Source: Clostridium uliginosum (GTDB taxonomy: Bacteria; Bacillota; Clostridia; Clostridiales; Clostridiaceae). Taken from it: 64,000 bases of DNA. Position numbers and translations under genes: made by a program. Within the stretch, counting starts at the first letter, position 1; each line of letters starts with the position of its first letter. The stretch is taken from assembly GCF_900112485.1 (NCBI RefSeq), contig NZ_FOMG01000001.1, forward strand, positions 124,001 to 188,000, read 5' to 3'. Positions 40,170 through 50,160 of the stretch are shown one piece after another. Below the pieces are notes generated by a model that saw nothing but the letters and a program-made list of their open reading frames with translations, was not told the DNA's origin and made no database searches.

Positions 40170-41139
40170 ATTAATGGAAATTAAAAATTTAAAAAAATTT
40201 TTCCCTGTATCCTCTTCAGGATTTTTTCAAAAACCTCAGTCTGTCCAAGCTGTTGATGATGTTTCTTTTGATATATATAAAGGTGAAACATTAGGAATCG
40301 TAGGAGAATCTGGTTGTGGTAAATCTACCCTGGGAAGACTTCTTGTTAATTTATTAGATTCTACTTCAGGTGAAATATTATTTGAAGGAAAAGACATAAA
40401 TGAAATTAGAAAAGATAATAGAAAAAATATAAGCAAAAATATTCAAATCATATTTCAAGATCCATACGCATCATTAAATCCTAGAATGAAGATTGGAGAT
40501 ATAATAAAAGAACCTATGAAAGTAAATAATATTGCAAATGGTAAAGAACTTGAACATAAAGTTAATGAACTTCTAAGATATGTTGGACTTGCTCCTTACC
40601 ATAAAGATAGATATCCACATGAATTTAGTGGTGGTCAAAGACAAAGAGTTGGAATAGCACGTGCAATATCAGTTAACCCCAAAATTATAGTTTGTGATGA
40701 AGCTGTATCAGCATTGGACGTATCAATTCAAGCTCAGATTTTAAACCTTTTGTCAGATCTTCAACACAAATTAGGATTTACTTATTTGTTTATAGCACAT
40801 GGCTTAAATGTTGTTAAGCATATTAGTAATAGAGTTGGTGTTATGTACCTTGGTAAATTAGTTGAAATCGGAGATGTAGATTCTCTCTACTCTAACCCAC
40901 TTCATCCATATACTAAAGCATTATTATCCGCTATACCTATTCCTAATCCTGAAGTTAAAAAAGAAAGAATTATATTATCAGGTGACGTACCAAGTCCTAT
41001 AAATCCACCAAGCGGTTGTAGATTTCATACAAGATGTCCAAAGTGCATGGATGTTTGCAAACACTTTGAACCTAAATTTGTTGAATTAGAGACTGGGCAT
41101 AAAATTGCTTGTCATTTATATGATAAAAATAATGAATAA
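40162..41139 (+). CDS. dppF: Peptide ABC transporter ATPase, DppF-type
   Basis: This is the second ATPase of the importer (325 aa): Walker A GESGCGKST, signature FSGGQRQR, Walker B IVCDEAVSALD, and the C-terminal CRFHTRCPKCMDVC motif. The ATG at 40162 follows AAGGAGG and overlaps the dppD stop, so the two ATPases are translationally coupled. The ATG at 40153 is less likely. Switch region reads IAHGLN rather than the usual SHDL, but keeps His. Confidence 0.92.
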   Translation: MDKLMEIKNLKKFFPVSSSGFFQKPQSVQAVDDVSFDIYKGETLGIVGESGCGKSTLGRLLVNLLDSTSGEILFEGKDINEIRKDNRKNISKNIQIIFQDPYASLNPRMKIGDIIKEPMKVNNIANGKELEHKVNELLRYVGLAPYHKDRYPHEFSGGQRQRVGIARAISVNPKIIVCDEAVSALDVSIQAQILNLLSDLQHKLGFTYLFIAHGLNVVKHISNRVGVMYLGKLVEIGDVDSLYSNPLHPYTKALLSAIPIPNPEVKKERIILSGDVPSPINPPSGCRFHTRCPKCMDVCKHFEPKFVELETGHKIACHLYDKNNE

Positions 41140-41145
41140 TAGATT

Positions 41146-41186
41146 AAAAGACTTTCTATGTTATGCATTAGAGAGTCTTTTGTTTT
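41146..41186 (+). terminator. Terminator of the peptide importer operon
   Basis: AAAAGACTTTCT (41146-41157) pairs with AGAGAGTCTTTT (41170-41181) with one mismatch and is followed by GTTTT. Confidence 0.8.
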
Positions 41187-41259
41187 CACATTTACATAAT
41201 CATATTTATCAATATCTATAATTAAAACTTCTGGAGCATTATAATGATCACTAACTCAT

Positions 41260-41345
41260 TTAAGGCACATTCAAAAAAATAACAAGGAAGTCAGCTAGTC
41301 TATTTCGTATCTTTGACTTGTTATTTTCTTTCATGTACCTAACTT
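41260..41345. mobile_element. Short MITE-like palindromic repeat
   Basis: The left end TTAAGGCACATTCAAAAAAA is followed by ATAACAAGGAAGTC. The right end is the complement of TTAGGTACATGAAAGAAAAT followed by AACAAGTCAAAGATACGA. The right end matches the left end of the 9.8-10.0 kb element for over 20 bases. The 85-bp unit has no coding capacity. Confidence 0.55.
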
Positions 41346-41356
41346 ATAATTTCAAA

Positions 41357-41860
41357 TTATTGAATAATATTTTTGATTTCATTTACAATTGTAGTTATTT
41401 CTTTAAATGTAGTATCCACTTTTAATGTATCCATTTTTGAATAGAGATCTAACCTTTCTAAGCTTCTATTAATACTATTTTTTTCTCTTTTACCTTCTAA
41501 TATGTCAAGACCAACTCTTTTTATCAACTCATCTTTAGAACATGTCAAGGTTATTTTATAGATATTAAATGATTTTGTTTGCATATTATCTAATATTAGG
41601 TTCATAATATAATCACTATCAATAACCCAATTAAATATTACATATTCCAGTGATGAATTCATTAAGAAATTATTTAATATATAAGTTATATTCTTTATAA
41701 CCATTTCCTTATTTTCTTCATTTACGGTAAAAGGATTAATCATCCAGCACCAATCACCATCTAGCCATGCTGAGTTTGGTAAAGTTTTATGTAAATTTTC
41801 ACATATAGAAGTTTTTCCTACACCCATTGTTCCATTTATTATTATAAATTTTTTAATCAT
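41357..41860 (-). CDS. P-loop NTPase, small-molecule or nucleotide kinase-like
   Basis: This 167-aa protein has an N-terminal Walker A (INGTMGVGKTSIC, residues 8-20), WLDGDW as a likely substrate/Asp motif, and a helical lid with LERLDLY. Size and layout resemble shikimate/gluconate-type or AAA_33 kinases. The substrate is unknown. AAGAGGTGG precedes the ATG. It stands alone, with a repeat element just downstream. Confidence 0.75.
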   Translation of the reverse strand: MIKKFIIINGTMGVGKTSICENLHKTLPNSAWLDGDWCWMINPFTVNEENKEMVIKNITYILNNFLMNSSLEYVIFNWVIDSDYIMNLILDNMQTKSFNIYKITLTCSKDELIKRVGLDILEGKREKNSINRSLERLDLYSKMDTLKVDTTFKEITTIVNEIKNIIQ

Positions 41861-42123
41861 TTCTCCACCTCTTACATTAAACTGTTACTTTATTGAAATT
41901 TAAAGCATGCTCTTAATATAAAGTTTCAATACACTTAATGAAAATATATATTATAACTATATTTTATTTTCTCCTGGATTAAATGTAAAGTTATGCTTGA
42001 ACATAAAAAGTAGAAGCTATTATTAATAATTAAAAATACATATAATAAATTTTATTATATGTGTAACACTTTTGGGCAAAATTACTAATATATTTATATA
42101 GAGAAAATTAAATAATTTTGTAT

Positions 42124-42198
<75 letters not shown>

Positions 42199-42202
42199 CA
42201 AT

Positions 42203-42255
42203 AAAAGCTAGTAAACTTGGAATTTTATTATTTCCCTGGTTTACTAGCTTTTTTA
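42203..42255. terminator. Bidirectional terminator between tRNA-Cys and the NhaC-family gene
   Basis: AAAAGCTAGTAAAC pairs with GTTTACTAGCTTTT around a partly paired loop; T runs exist on both strands. It lies just after the tRNA and downstream of the convergent transporter gene. Confidence 0.85.
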
Positions 42256-42308
42256 TCTTCTTAAAAACACTCACATTTTACTCATACTAAAAGTACTTTT
42301 TCATAATA

Positions 42309-43619
42309 TTAAGATACTTTTTCTTTTATATTTAATTTTTCAGATTTATTTCTATGATACCAGAACATTGATATTACTGCGCATACTCCCATTAAGTATG
42401 GATATAATAAATATTTCATTATAGCAAAGGGGGATATTCCCGCCAATCCAGATGCTGAAATCAATTGAGCTCCATAAGGAATCATTCCTTGAAAAACACA
42501 AGAAAACATATCCATTATTCCAGCAACTCTTTTAGGTTCTAAATCAAACTCATCTGAAATATTTTTAGCTATTGGTCCTACAGTTACTATAGCTATAGTG
42601 TTATTTGCAGTACATACATCTACTAAACTTACTAAAATCGCTATTCCAAATTCTGCATCTCTCTTATTTTTAAATTTCTTTAGACCTTTCTTTAATATAT
42701 ATTCTATTCCACCATTTTCTTTAATTAAAGCTATTGTTCCTGCTATTAATAAAGATATAATTATCAATTCACTCATTCCAGATATTCCGTTAGAAATTGA
42801 ACTACATAATCCAATAATATTAAAGCTACCATAAGCAAAACCAATAATTGCTGCAATAATCGTTCCACCAAATAAAACAACCATAACATTTAATCCAAAT
42901 AATGATGATGCTATCACTACAATATATGGAATAATTTTCACCAAGCTATAGTTTAATGCTTGTACATCTGTTGCTACTGCATTTCTTGTTAATATAGCAA
43001 AAATTATTGTTGTTATTATTGCTGCTGGAAGTACAATTCTAAAATTCATTTTAAATTTATCCTTCATTTGACAGCCTTGAGTTCTTGTTGCTGCTATAGT
43101 TGTATCTGAAATTATTGATAAATTATCTCCAAACATAGCTCCACTAACAACAGCTCCAACTGCTATAGCTACTACAACTCCAGTTTTATCTGCTATGCCA
43201 ACTGCAATTGGAACTAATGCAACTATAGTTCCCATAGATGTACCAACTGAAAGAGCTATAAAACATGCAATTAAAAACAAACCAACAATTAATAAATTGC
43301 TTGGTAATATTGATAAGCCTAAATTTACAGTTGAATCTACTGCTCCCATATCTTTTGCAACTTGAGCAAATGCTCCTGCAAGTATAAATATTAATATCAT
43401 TAAAATAACATTATTATCTCCTGCTCCTTTACAAAAAATCTCTAATTTTTCATTCAGACTCTTTCCTCTGTTCATAATTAATGCCGTTACTGCTGATGCT
43501 AAAAATGGAATTATTATTGATACTGCATACATATCTCCAGCTAACAAAGATACCCCAACATAAACTACTAAAAATACCAATAATGGTATTAGTGATTTTA
43601 TACTTCCTTGTTTTTTCAT
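42309..43619 (-). CDS. metT: NhaC-family transporter, predicted methionine transporter MetT
   Basis: This 436-aa protein with about 11 hydrophobic helices belongs to the NhaC/Na+:H+ antiporter superfamily (ALSVGTSMGTIVALVPIA and GAMFGDNLSIISDTTIAATRTQG are diagnostic). It is preceded by a SAM-I riboswitch with an intrinsic terminator, so it is expressed when SAM is low. NhaC members under S-box control were previously predicted to be methionine transporters (MetT). The methionine role is therefore context-based. The ATG follows GAGGAG. A bidirectional terminator follows. Confidence 0.8.
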   Translation of the reverse strand: MKKQGSIKSLIPLLVFLVVYVGVSLLAGDMYAVSIIIPFLASAVTALIMNRGKSLNEKLEIFCKGAGDNNVILMILIFILAGAFAQVAKDMGAVDSTVNLGLSILPSNLLIVGLFLIACFIALSVGTSMGTIVALVPIAVGIADKTGVVVAIAVGAVVSGAMFGDNLSIISDTTIAATRTQGCQMKDKFKMNFRIVLPAAIITTIIFAILTRNAVATDVQALNYSLVKIIPYIVVIASSLFGLNVMVVLFGGTIIAAIIGFAYGSFNIIGLCSSISNGISGMSELIIISLLIAGTIALIKENGGIEYILKKGLKKFKNKRDAEFGIAILVSLVDVCTANNTIAIVTVGPIAKNISDEFDLEPKRVAGIMDMFSCVFQGMIPYGAQLISASGLAGISPFAIMKYLLYPYLMGVCAVISMFWYHRNKSEKLNIKEKVS

Positions 43620-43660
43620 TAAGATTCTCTCCTCATATTGTTAATTTTGAAATTTTAAGC

Positions 43661-43694
43661 AAAAAATTAAAGCTTCAACCAGTAGTGAAGCTTT
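43661..43694 (-). terminator. Expression-platform terminator of the SAM riboswitch
   Basis: AAAGCTTCA pairs with TGAAGCTTT (43669-43677 with 43686-43694). On the minus strand it is followed by AATTTTTT. It lies between the aptamer and the transporter ATG, as expected for transcription attenuation. Confidence 0.85.
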
Positions 43695-43720
43695 ACATAT
43701 TCTTATACTATATTAAACTC

Positions 43721-43873
43721 CTTATCTAATAGGATTTAGCACCACATCTTTTAAGTTAAGTCGATTTGCTAATTAAAAAGCTTTTATTAGTACCTTAGCA
43801 ATACTTAATTCTTAACTACTAAAAGTAGGTTGCTGGGCTTCATAGGGCCAGTCCCTCCACCACTCTTGATAAG
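43721..43873 (-). promoter_or_regulatory. SAM-I (S-box) riboswitch
   Basis: Read on the minus strand, the aptamer starts CTTATCAAGAGTGGTGGAGG, then has GACTGGCCCTATGAAGCCC and AGCAACC, and later GGTGCTAAATCC before the closing GATAAG. These are the invariant S-box core elements in order, with P1 formed by the two ends. SAM binding should stabilise the downstream terminator and shut off the transporter gene. The rest of 43620-44152 holds no ORF. Confidence 0.95.
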
Positions 43874-44053
43874 TTATTCTTTTTTCAAGTGTAATTTTAA
43901 CAATATAATTAACTGCTGTCAACTACTAAAGTTATACTCTAACCTATTAATACATATGTTGTAATTTATAAACTTATGGTAAAAACTATTTTAAAATTGG
44001 TATATTAATATTTATACTGTAGCATCATTATTGAAACATATATAATAAATACA

Positions 44054-44089
44054 TTACAAAATTAATTTAGGTAGAAATTAATTTTGTAA
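44054..44089 (-). terminator. Probable terminator after the chemoreceptor gene
   Basis: A perfect 15-bp stem (44054-44068 with 44075-44089), 64 bp downstream of the leftward receptor gene. The T tail on the minus strand is weak. Confidence 0.55.
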
Positions 44090-44152
44090 TAATATTATAT
44101 TAATTACACTGTTAAAATATTATTTTATTAAAGTTTATTTAATTTATCAATA

Positions 44153-45952
44153 TTAAATTTTATACTTCTCCAAATCATTTTTAAAAGTTTCAGTAATTCC
44201 TTTAAAATCATGTATATTATCTATAAGTTTTTTAATCTCATTAGTATAGTTTATTACATTAGCACTTACTTCCTCAGAAGATGCTGAATTTTCCTGTGCA
44301 ATAGCTGCTAAAGATTCTATACTATCATAAACATTAGTTATAGAATTAGCTTCAGTATTTAGTTTATTTATAGTGTCTATCATCGAAGTAGCTACACTTT
44401 GTACAGATTGATTAGATTCAAAGCTTATATTTCTAACAACACCTAAATTATCAGTCTCCTTTTCTAATACAACATATTGAATTTCTATATCTCCTACTAA
44501 AGACTTTATTTCATCAACAAACTGTTTTAAATTAGAGTTTATTTCTTGCACTGCCTCTTTAGACTGTTCAGCTAACTTTCTTATAGCCTCCGCTACAACT
44601 GCAAATCCCCTACCTTGTTCACCAGCTCTAGCTGCCTCAATAGATGCATTTAGAGCTAATAAATTGGTCTGATCAGATATTCCTGAAACTATAGAAACTA
44701 TGTTAGTTATATCTTTTGCTTTACCTTCAAGATGTGTGCCTTTAACTTTAACCTCATTAAATTTTTCTAGAGATGTTAAAATATTTTTACTAGCACTATC
44801 TACATTTTCATAGCTATTATTTATCTTTTGCATTGCATCTTCAAGTTGTAATTTGTTTGTGTTTTCATTTTCAACTATACCTCTTAAATCTTCAATATTT
44901 CCATTAAGTGCTTGTACTGCAATATCTGTATTTTGTGCTTGTATAACAGCACCATTTGCAACCTGCTCCACAACACCACCTATCTCATTAGATGTGTGAT
45001 CCATTGAAGCAGATATCTTATTTATTGTATCTACAAAAGTATTCATTTCATCTGTAATACCTTTAAATCCAACAAAATCAGCTTGTATAACTTTTTTATG
45101 TTTCTTAATCAAAATATATATTTCCTCAAAAAAATCATTTGTTACAATTTTTCCATCAATGTTATATTGATTATTTATAATTCGTTCAAGTTCTTCTTTT
45201 ATTGCATCCATAGGAGACATCATTAAAGAAATTCCAACAAATGCTCCAATACCAGCTATAAAACTTCCAATTAATGCTTTAATTATATTGTCAAGACCTA
45301 ACATAGGTATCATAACTATTGCAGATATCAAAAATGTAAATACTCCAGCCTTAACCCCAAAACTTTTTATAAATCCTAATGAAAGCAATTTGTTAAAGAA
45401 ATATTTCTTAGTATAATATATATCCTTATCAAAAATAAGCTTTAACTTTAGTTCAGTGTTAGTTTTTGATATCTCTTCTATCTGTACTTTTTCATTGAAA
45501 TGTTCACATGATCCGTCTAACATCCCAAGAAAATAATCAAACATACCTCTCGATGAATTATAACTAAATATAGCTTCCCTTCTTGAAATAGGCTCAATTA
45601 ATACTAACGGTGGCTTTGCTCCAGCAAATTTTTTTGTCATTACTACATGTACATCAAACATAGATTTCAAAAATGAATATACATTATCATGTCTAAAAAA
45701 TGCTGGATAATCCTTACTAAAAGATTTTATATTATCTTGTCCAATTTTTCTCCATAGCATACCAACTTCCATATTTTTTTCCTTTGCTATATATGAAATT
45801 ATCTTTTTTACCTCTTGATCATCTACATTTTCAATAGGTGAAAATATTTTAGTACTTCTCCAACCCACATAATCCATTGCTTTATCAACTATTGAATCTC
45901 CAAACAGCTTCCTATTTGTCTTCATCCAGGTTGCTACAACTGTTCCTTTCAT
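44153..45952 (-). CDS. H-NOX domain methyl-accepting chemotaxis protein (heme gas sensor)
   Basis: This 599-aa receptor fuses an N-terminal H-NOX heme domain (1-180) to a two-helix membrane hairpin (about 205-255) and an MCP signalling domain. The heme ligand His102 and the YxSxR motif (Tyr131, Ser133, Arg135) are at canonical positions. Trp9, Asn74 and Tyr140 reproduce the distal pocket that lets the Caldanaerobacter (Tt) H-NOX bind O2. The MCP hairpin tip ([22 protein letters not shown]) is intact. It should signal O2 or NO to CheA. The start is the ATG at 45952, 9 bases after AGGAGG; the ATG at 45958 is too close to it. Confidence 0.93.
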   Translation of the reverse strand: MKGTVVATWMKTNRKLFGDSIVDKAMDYVGWRSTKIFSPIENVDDQEVKKIISYIAKEKNMEVGMLWRKIGQDNIKSFSKDYPAFFRHDNVYSFLKSMFDVHVVMTKKFAGAKPPLVLIEPISRREAIFSYNSSRGMFDYFLGMLDGSCEHFNEKVQIEEISKTNTELKLKLIFDKDIYYTKKYFFNKLLSLGFIKSFGVKAGVFTFLISAIVMIPMLGLDNIIKALIGSFIAGIGAFVGISLMMSPMDAIKEELERIINNQYNIDGKIVTNDFFEEIYILIKKHKKVIQADFVGFKGITDEMNTFVDTINKISASMDHTSNEIGGVVEQVANGAVIQAQNTDIAVQALNGNIEDLRGIVENENTNKLQLEDAMQKINNSYENVDSASKNILTSLEKFNEVKVKGTHLEGKAKDITNIVSIVSGISDQTNLLALNASIEAARAGEQGRGFAVVAEAIRKLAEQSKEAVQEINSNLKQFVDEIKSLVGDIEIQYVVLEKETDNLGVVRNISFESNQSVQSVATSMIDTINKLNTEANSITNVYDSIESLAAIAQENSASSEEVSANVINYTNEIKKLIDNIHDFKGITETFKNDLEKYKI

Positions 45953-45958
45953 TAACAT

Positions 45959-46278
45959 ATACCTCCTAATTTATTTTTAAATAATAATTATTATTTCCTT
46001 GTAATGTCTATTATACACTAATATAGATTTATTAGTAATATTATATTTTTAGAATAACTTATATATTAGATAAATTCTTATATATTCATAATAATTTACT
46101 CTTTAAATATTTTAGACTTTAATTATAGATATTTTATTTTGAGGTATATTTTTTAATTTTATTAATTTTTTATTGTGTATTATATTTAATAAAGGTATGT
46201 TGTGTTAACGTTTGATTATTCTTATACTTATGACTAAAAAAATTCTGAAATAACAAGTATAACAGATTATATTCTAAA
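45959..46278. other. Non-coding interval upstream of the H-NOX receptor gene
   Basis: About 320 bp with no ORF. It contains copy 2 of the AT-rich repeated motif (46150-46211) and presumably the receptor promoter. Confidence 0.5.
46150..46211. repeat. AT-rich repeated motif, copy 2
   Basis: This stretch ends in TAAAGGTATGTTGTGTTAACGTT and aligns along its length with 35131-35199. It lies 200 bp upstream of the chemoreceptor start, in reverse orientation to that gene. Confidence 0.55.
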
Positions 46279-46336
46279 TATAAAAAGAACCTATACAAAT
46301 AAATTCCTTTTTATAGACTTCTATTTGTATAAGTTC
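46279..46336 (-). terminator. Terminator of the two-component operon
   Basis: GAACCTATACAAATA (46287-46301) pairs with TATTTGTATAAGTTC (46322-46336) with one mismatch, followed by TTTTTATAT on the minus strand. Confidence 0.8.
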
Positions 46337-46377
46337 CATTTTAGTTTTCAATATAGACTTATTCATTTATAGTATTA

Positions 46378-48600
46378 TTATCTCTTAAATTCAATTATTA
46401 CTTTGAATAAATCACCATCAATATCAATATTAAAATTTCCTCCTTGAAGCTCAACAAAGCTTTTTGCTATTGCAAGACCAAGGCCAGAACCTTCTGTATT
46501 ACGAGATTTATCTCCTCTTTCAAATCTTTCCACAATATCAAGTGGTGCAAAATCAATTTCAACAGCAGACATATTCTTTAATGTAATTTCTACACTCTCT
46601 TCTTTTTCTAAAATATCTATATATACTCTTGAATTTTTCATAGCATATTTACTAATATTACTTAAAAGATTTTCAAAAATTCTAAATGTTTTTTGACTAT
46701 CTAGCTGTAAAATACTTTTATTTTCTGGGAAATTATTCCTGAAAATCAATCCAGATTTCTTTATTTTATCCTCCAATTCAATCTCTATTTGCCTCATTAA
46801 TTCTACTATATCTACATTAACTAAATTTAAATTAACATTACCGCTTGTTGCTTTACTTACTTCAAATAAATCTTCAATTAAAAACTTTAATCTTTGTGAT
46901 TTTTTATCTAAAGTATCAATATAAGATTTACGATCTTCTTCATTTATATTTTCATCTTTTAATAGATCTATATAAGTTATTATTGATGTAAGAGGAGTTT
47001 TTAAGTCATGAGATACATTTGATATAAGCTCAGTTTTCATTTTTTGGCTTTTAACTTCTTCATCAACAGCATTTTTAAATCCCATTTGTATTCTTTCTAC
47101 TTCTTCCTTAAAAGGGTTGAACACTCCTAAATCTTCTTGTATTTGTACATCTAGATTTCCTTCTGCGATTTTATTTGTAGCATCTAAAAGAATTCCAAAT
47201 TTATTCTTTATACCAGTATAATATTTTCTAAGTAAATAGAATAACACTATACTATAAATAAAAGATAAAAATACTCCCAAAAACCAAAACATACAAAATA
47301 TTGACATTATAATTAGATTAAGGCCAATCACTTTTATGATAAATTTATTAGATTTCTCAGTTAAATCTATATGTGCTACATAATTAATAACTTTACTTAA
47401 AAACTTCTTTATTAATCTTAATATTTTAATAATAAGTAAGTTTTCCTTAAAATACTTAACTATTCCTATAGTAAATATGTGTTTTAAAAGCATAGCACCC
47501 ACAAATATTAAATATATTATTACTATCCACATACCTATATTGATAACATCTGTAAATACTGTATCTAGTCTTGTATTTATATTAAAGTCTAATAATTTTT
47601 TAACTAATCTACTATCTAATGTGAAAAATATGGCAGCACCTGACCCTACTGCTGAAAAAAATGCTGTGCACCCAAATATAAAACAATTTATTTCAAAAGG
47701 GATTTTTAATACACTTTTAATTCCAAACACTTCTTTACCTTTTTTATATGGAACTACTAATGATAAAATTAATATACTTGCAAATACCATCATTACATAT
47801 AATACTACAGCATTAAAATTCACATTATTTTCCAGCAAGTTTGCTTTTTTACTTATAAAATCTGAATATTTTAAATCCTTTGGAATTGCATAAACAAAAG
47901 TTGTATTTACAATAGGATTAAATTTAACACTATCCCCCTGTATATTAGCTTTTTCTTTCATACTAAAATTTGAAAAGCTGTTTCTCACGTTGTATCCATA
48001 AGCACCATGAACATTTTTTACTTCTATTACACCCTTTTCATCGAAATTAACAACCATATACCAATCATAAATTTTGTTTAAATTCTCAATATTGCTAGCA
48101 TTTTCAGTACCCTCTGCTAGTAATGAATCTAAATTATTATTAGTATTTGTCTTAACTTTTTTTCCATCTTTGTCTAATACCAAATAATTGAGGTTTTTTA
48201 AGTCATCCTGTGACATTCCACTCCACTCGTTTAATGTTGTCTTTATTTGTTCTACTACCAAATTATAATCAACGTCTGTTTTATCTGTATTCTCTTTAAT
48301 GTATACTTGATCATAAGTCAATGCTTGTCCCTTTTCCTTTTCTAAAACATCTTTATATAAAACATAGCTGAACTCATGAATATTTTCTAAAAGACTTATA
48401 CTTTCATAAGGAGACCTAACATTATCGCCCTGTTTTGCCATATTTTTTATTGTAGGATAAAGACTACATATCAATATTGATAAAATAAACATTACTATAA
48501 TTGCTATTATATTTATATTATATGATTTTTTATTGACATCTAACTTTTTTTCTCTTTCTTCATTAAACTTTTTATTGTTTTTCAATTTTATACCCAACAC
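46378..48600 (-). CDS. Membrane sensor histidine kinase
   Basis: This 740-aa kinase has an N-terminal helix (about 28-48), an extracellular region of about 200 residues, and then several more membrane helices (about 250-450). A HAMP-like linker, the H-box NVSHDLKTPLTSIITYI with the phosphoacceptor His, an N-box (FENLLSNISKYAM) and GSGLGLAIAK G-box follow. The first codons (GTG at 48600) overlap the response regulator stop by 29 bp, so the pair is translationally coupled. The many membrane helices resemble envelope-stress sensors, but the signal is unknown. Confidence 0.88.
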   Translation of the reverse strand: MLGIKLKNNKKFNEEREKKLDVNKKSYNINIIAIIVMFILSILICSLYPTIKNMAKQGDNVRSPYESISLLENIHEFSYVLYKDVLEKEKGQALTYDQVYIKENTDKTDVDYNLVVEQIKTTLNEWSGMSQDDLKNLNYLVLDKDGKKVKTNTNNNLDSLLAEGTENASNIENLNKIYDWYMVVNFDEKGVIEVKNVHGAYGYNVRNSFSNFSMKEKANIQGDSVKFNPIVNTTFVYAIPKDLKYSDFISKKANLLENNVNFNAVVLYVMMVFASILILSLVVPYKKGKEVFGIKSVLKIPFEINCFIFGCTAFFSAVGSGAAIFFTLDSRLVKKLLDFNINTRLDTVFTDVINIGMWIVIIYLIFVGAMLLKHIFTIGIVKYFKENLLIIKILRLIKKFLSKVINYVAHIDLTEKSNKFIIKVIGLNLIIMSIFCMFWFLGVFLSFIYSIVLFYLLRKYYTGIKNKFGILLDATNKIAEGNLDVQIQEDLGVFNPFKEEVERIQMGFKNAVDEEVKSQKMKTELISNVSHDLKTPLTSIITYIDLLKDENINEEDRKSYIDTLDKKSQRLKFLIEDLFEVSKATSGNVNLNLVNVDIVELMRQIEIELEDKIKKSGLIFRNNFPENKSILQLDSQKTFRIFENLLSNISKYAMKNSRVYIDILEKEESVEITLKNMSAVEIDFAPLDIVERFERGDKSRNTEGSGLGLAIAKSFVELQGGNFNIDIDGDLFKVIIEFKR

Positions 48601-49276
48601 CCCACACCACCTTTAAATATTTCGGATTTTTCGGATTAATTTCTATTTTTTCTCTTATATTTCTTACATGAACCATAACTGTATCAGTATTAACAGCTTT
48701 TTCATTCCATACCTTTTCATATATATCATCTGCTGAAAATACTATTCCTGAATTTTTCATTAATAAATTCAATATTTTAAATTCTATAGGAGTAAACTTT
48801 ACTATATCTCCATCCACTATAACTTCCTTTGTATCAATATTTAATTCAAGTCCTCCAATCACAAAACTGTTATTCTCTTTTTCTGAATTATTTACCAACT
48901 TCAAATATTTAGAATACCTTCTAAGCTGTGAATTAACTCTAGCTAAAAGTTCCATTGGATTAAATGGTTTGGTAACATAATCGTCAGCCCCTATATTAAG
49001 TCCCATTATTTTATCCATTTCTTCCGATTTTGCTGATAACATAATAACAGGAAAGTCATGACATTCCCTAAGCTTAACAGTCATTTTAATTCCATCCATC
49101 TTAGGCATCATTATATCTACAATAGCTAAATGTAGAGTCTCTTTATTTATAATTTCTAAACCTTCTAATCCATTATTAGCCTTAAAAACATTGTATCCTT
49201 GATTCTTTAAATATATTGCAATAGCATCAGCTATTTCTTTTTCATCTTCCACAATTAAAACATTATATGATTTCAT
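48572..49276 (-). CDS. OmpR/PhoB-family response regulator
   Basis: This 234-aa regulator has a receiver domain (VEDE acidic pair, phospho-Asp in VDIMMPKMDG, Thr/Ser in MLSAK, Lys in VTKPF) and a C-terminal winged-helix DNA-binding domain (FTPIEFKILNLLM, then VWNEKAVNTDTVMVHVRNIREKI). The start at 49276 is set by GAGGGTG; the open frame upstream to 49312 is not supported. It is the first gene of the operon with the overlapping kinase. Confidence 0.92.
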   Translation of the reverse strand: MKSYNVLIVEDEKEIADAIAIYLKNQGYNVFKANNGLEGLEIINKETLHLAIVDIMMPKMDGIKMTVKLRECHDFPVIMLSAKSEEMDKIMGLNIGADDYVTKPFNPMELLARVNSQLRRYSKYLKLVNNSEKENNSFVIGGLELNIDTKEVIVDGDIVKFTPIEFKILNLLMKNSGIVFSADDIYEKVWNEKAVNTDTVMVHVRNIREKIEINPKNPKYLKVVWGVGYKIEKQ

Positions 49277-49602
49277 AGTACTTACACCCTCACTAAAAAT
49301 AATATTAGGCATTTAAAGTAAATTAATTTTTCTATAATACCTTACAATATATATAATATCATAGGATGTCCAAACAACTTCTTATGTTTATACTGAATCC
49401 TTTAATAGTATATTTACCTTCTTACTATGTTTTCATTTTAATCACAACCTTTCATGTAATGATTAAAGTATAACTTTTATAATTAAAGATACTCTTCAGC
49501 AAAAATGAAAGATTTTCTAAAGAAAATTCCAAAATTATCTTAAATCCTATTGGTAATAATTAATAGTCAAATATAAAAATAAACTGATTTAATTTTTAAA
49601 AC

Positions 49603-49892
49603 CTATGTTTTAATATAGTGTTGATATTGTTACATTTTTGTGAAGCGTGCATTAGAATTTAACTTTTAGAACTCTTAAGTGAGAGTCCAAATTTTACATT
49701 TGGTATCTCAAACTTACTCAGCGAACGTATGTGAGTCGAGTTTCCTTGAGTATTGTCACATTAGTTGCTTGTCCAAAACTTGTTTTTGGAACAAGCTGGA
49801 ATGGGACAATACTAATTAAGATGTTCTTAAGTTCAATTCTTTAGCACGCTGAACAATATGTAACAATATCAACACGGTTTTAAAACATAGCC
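49603..49892. repeat. 290-bp imperfect long inverted repeat with internal hairpins (MITE or structured RNA)
   Basis: The 70-nt arms (from 49603 and back from 49892) are about 80% complementary. They share CTATGTTTTA, then TGTTGATATTGTTACAT (17 bases exact), AGCGTGC and GAATT. The 140-nt centre folds further: CCAAA/TTTGG, CTCAAAC/GTTTCCTTGAG, and TATTGTC/GACAATA enclosing GCTTGT-CCAAAA/TTTTGGAACAAGC. No ORF is present. A 16-base end piece (GTTTTAAAACATAGCC) also occurs near 3679. Confidence 0.6.
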
Positions 49893-50035
49893 TTTTTTTA
49901 AAATATTATATGTATACCTTAAAATTATATTGCTGATAAAGTTGCAACATAGTAAATTAAGAACTTAATATGATTAATTATACATTTATTCATATTAATA
50001 ACCACTTTAATAATTAAGAATTTGCTAATACTATA

Positions 50036-50160
50036 AACAAAGTTCTTTGTTTCAGATGGGGTTTTGGAGCTATCTGAAGCTTAGAAATTGTTATCTATGA
50101 GCGTGCATCCGTCATCTTACACTTGTATAAGCTAAAGTGTTAAAGATGCTAGCTATTGGA
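50036..50160 (+). ncRNA. Candidate structured leader upstream of the 51-aa ORF
   Basis: Successive hairpins are visible: AAACAAAG/CTTTGTTT, CAGAT/ATCTG around GGGGTTTTGGAGCT, and ATCTT-ACACTT/AAGTGT-AAAGAT. The region is less AT-rich than its flanks. It matches no RNA family I can name, and it could also be the remainder of the adjacent repeat. Confidence 0.35.

Noticed and set aside
49713-49735. LexA box candidate in the 49.7-kb repeat (CGAACGTATGTG)
   Set aside because: The right half-site has two mismatches to GTTC and no nearby promoter is evident.
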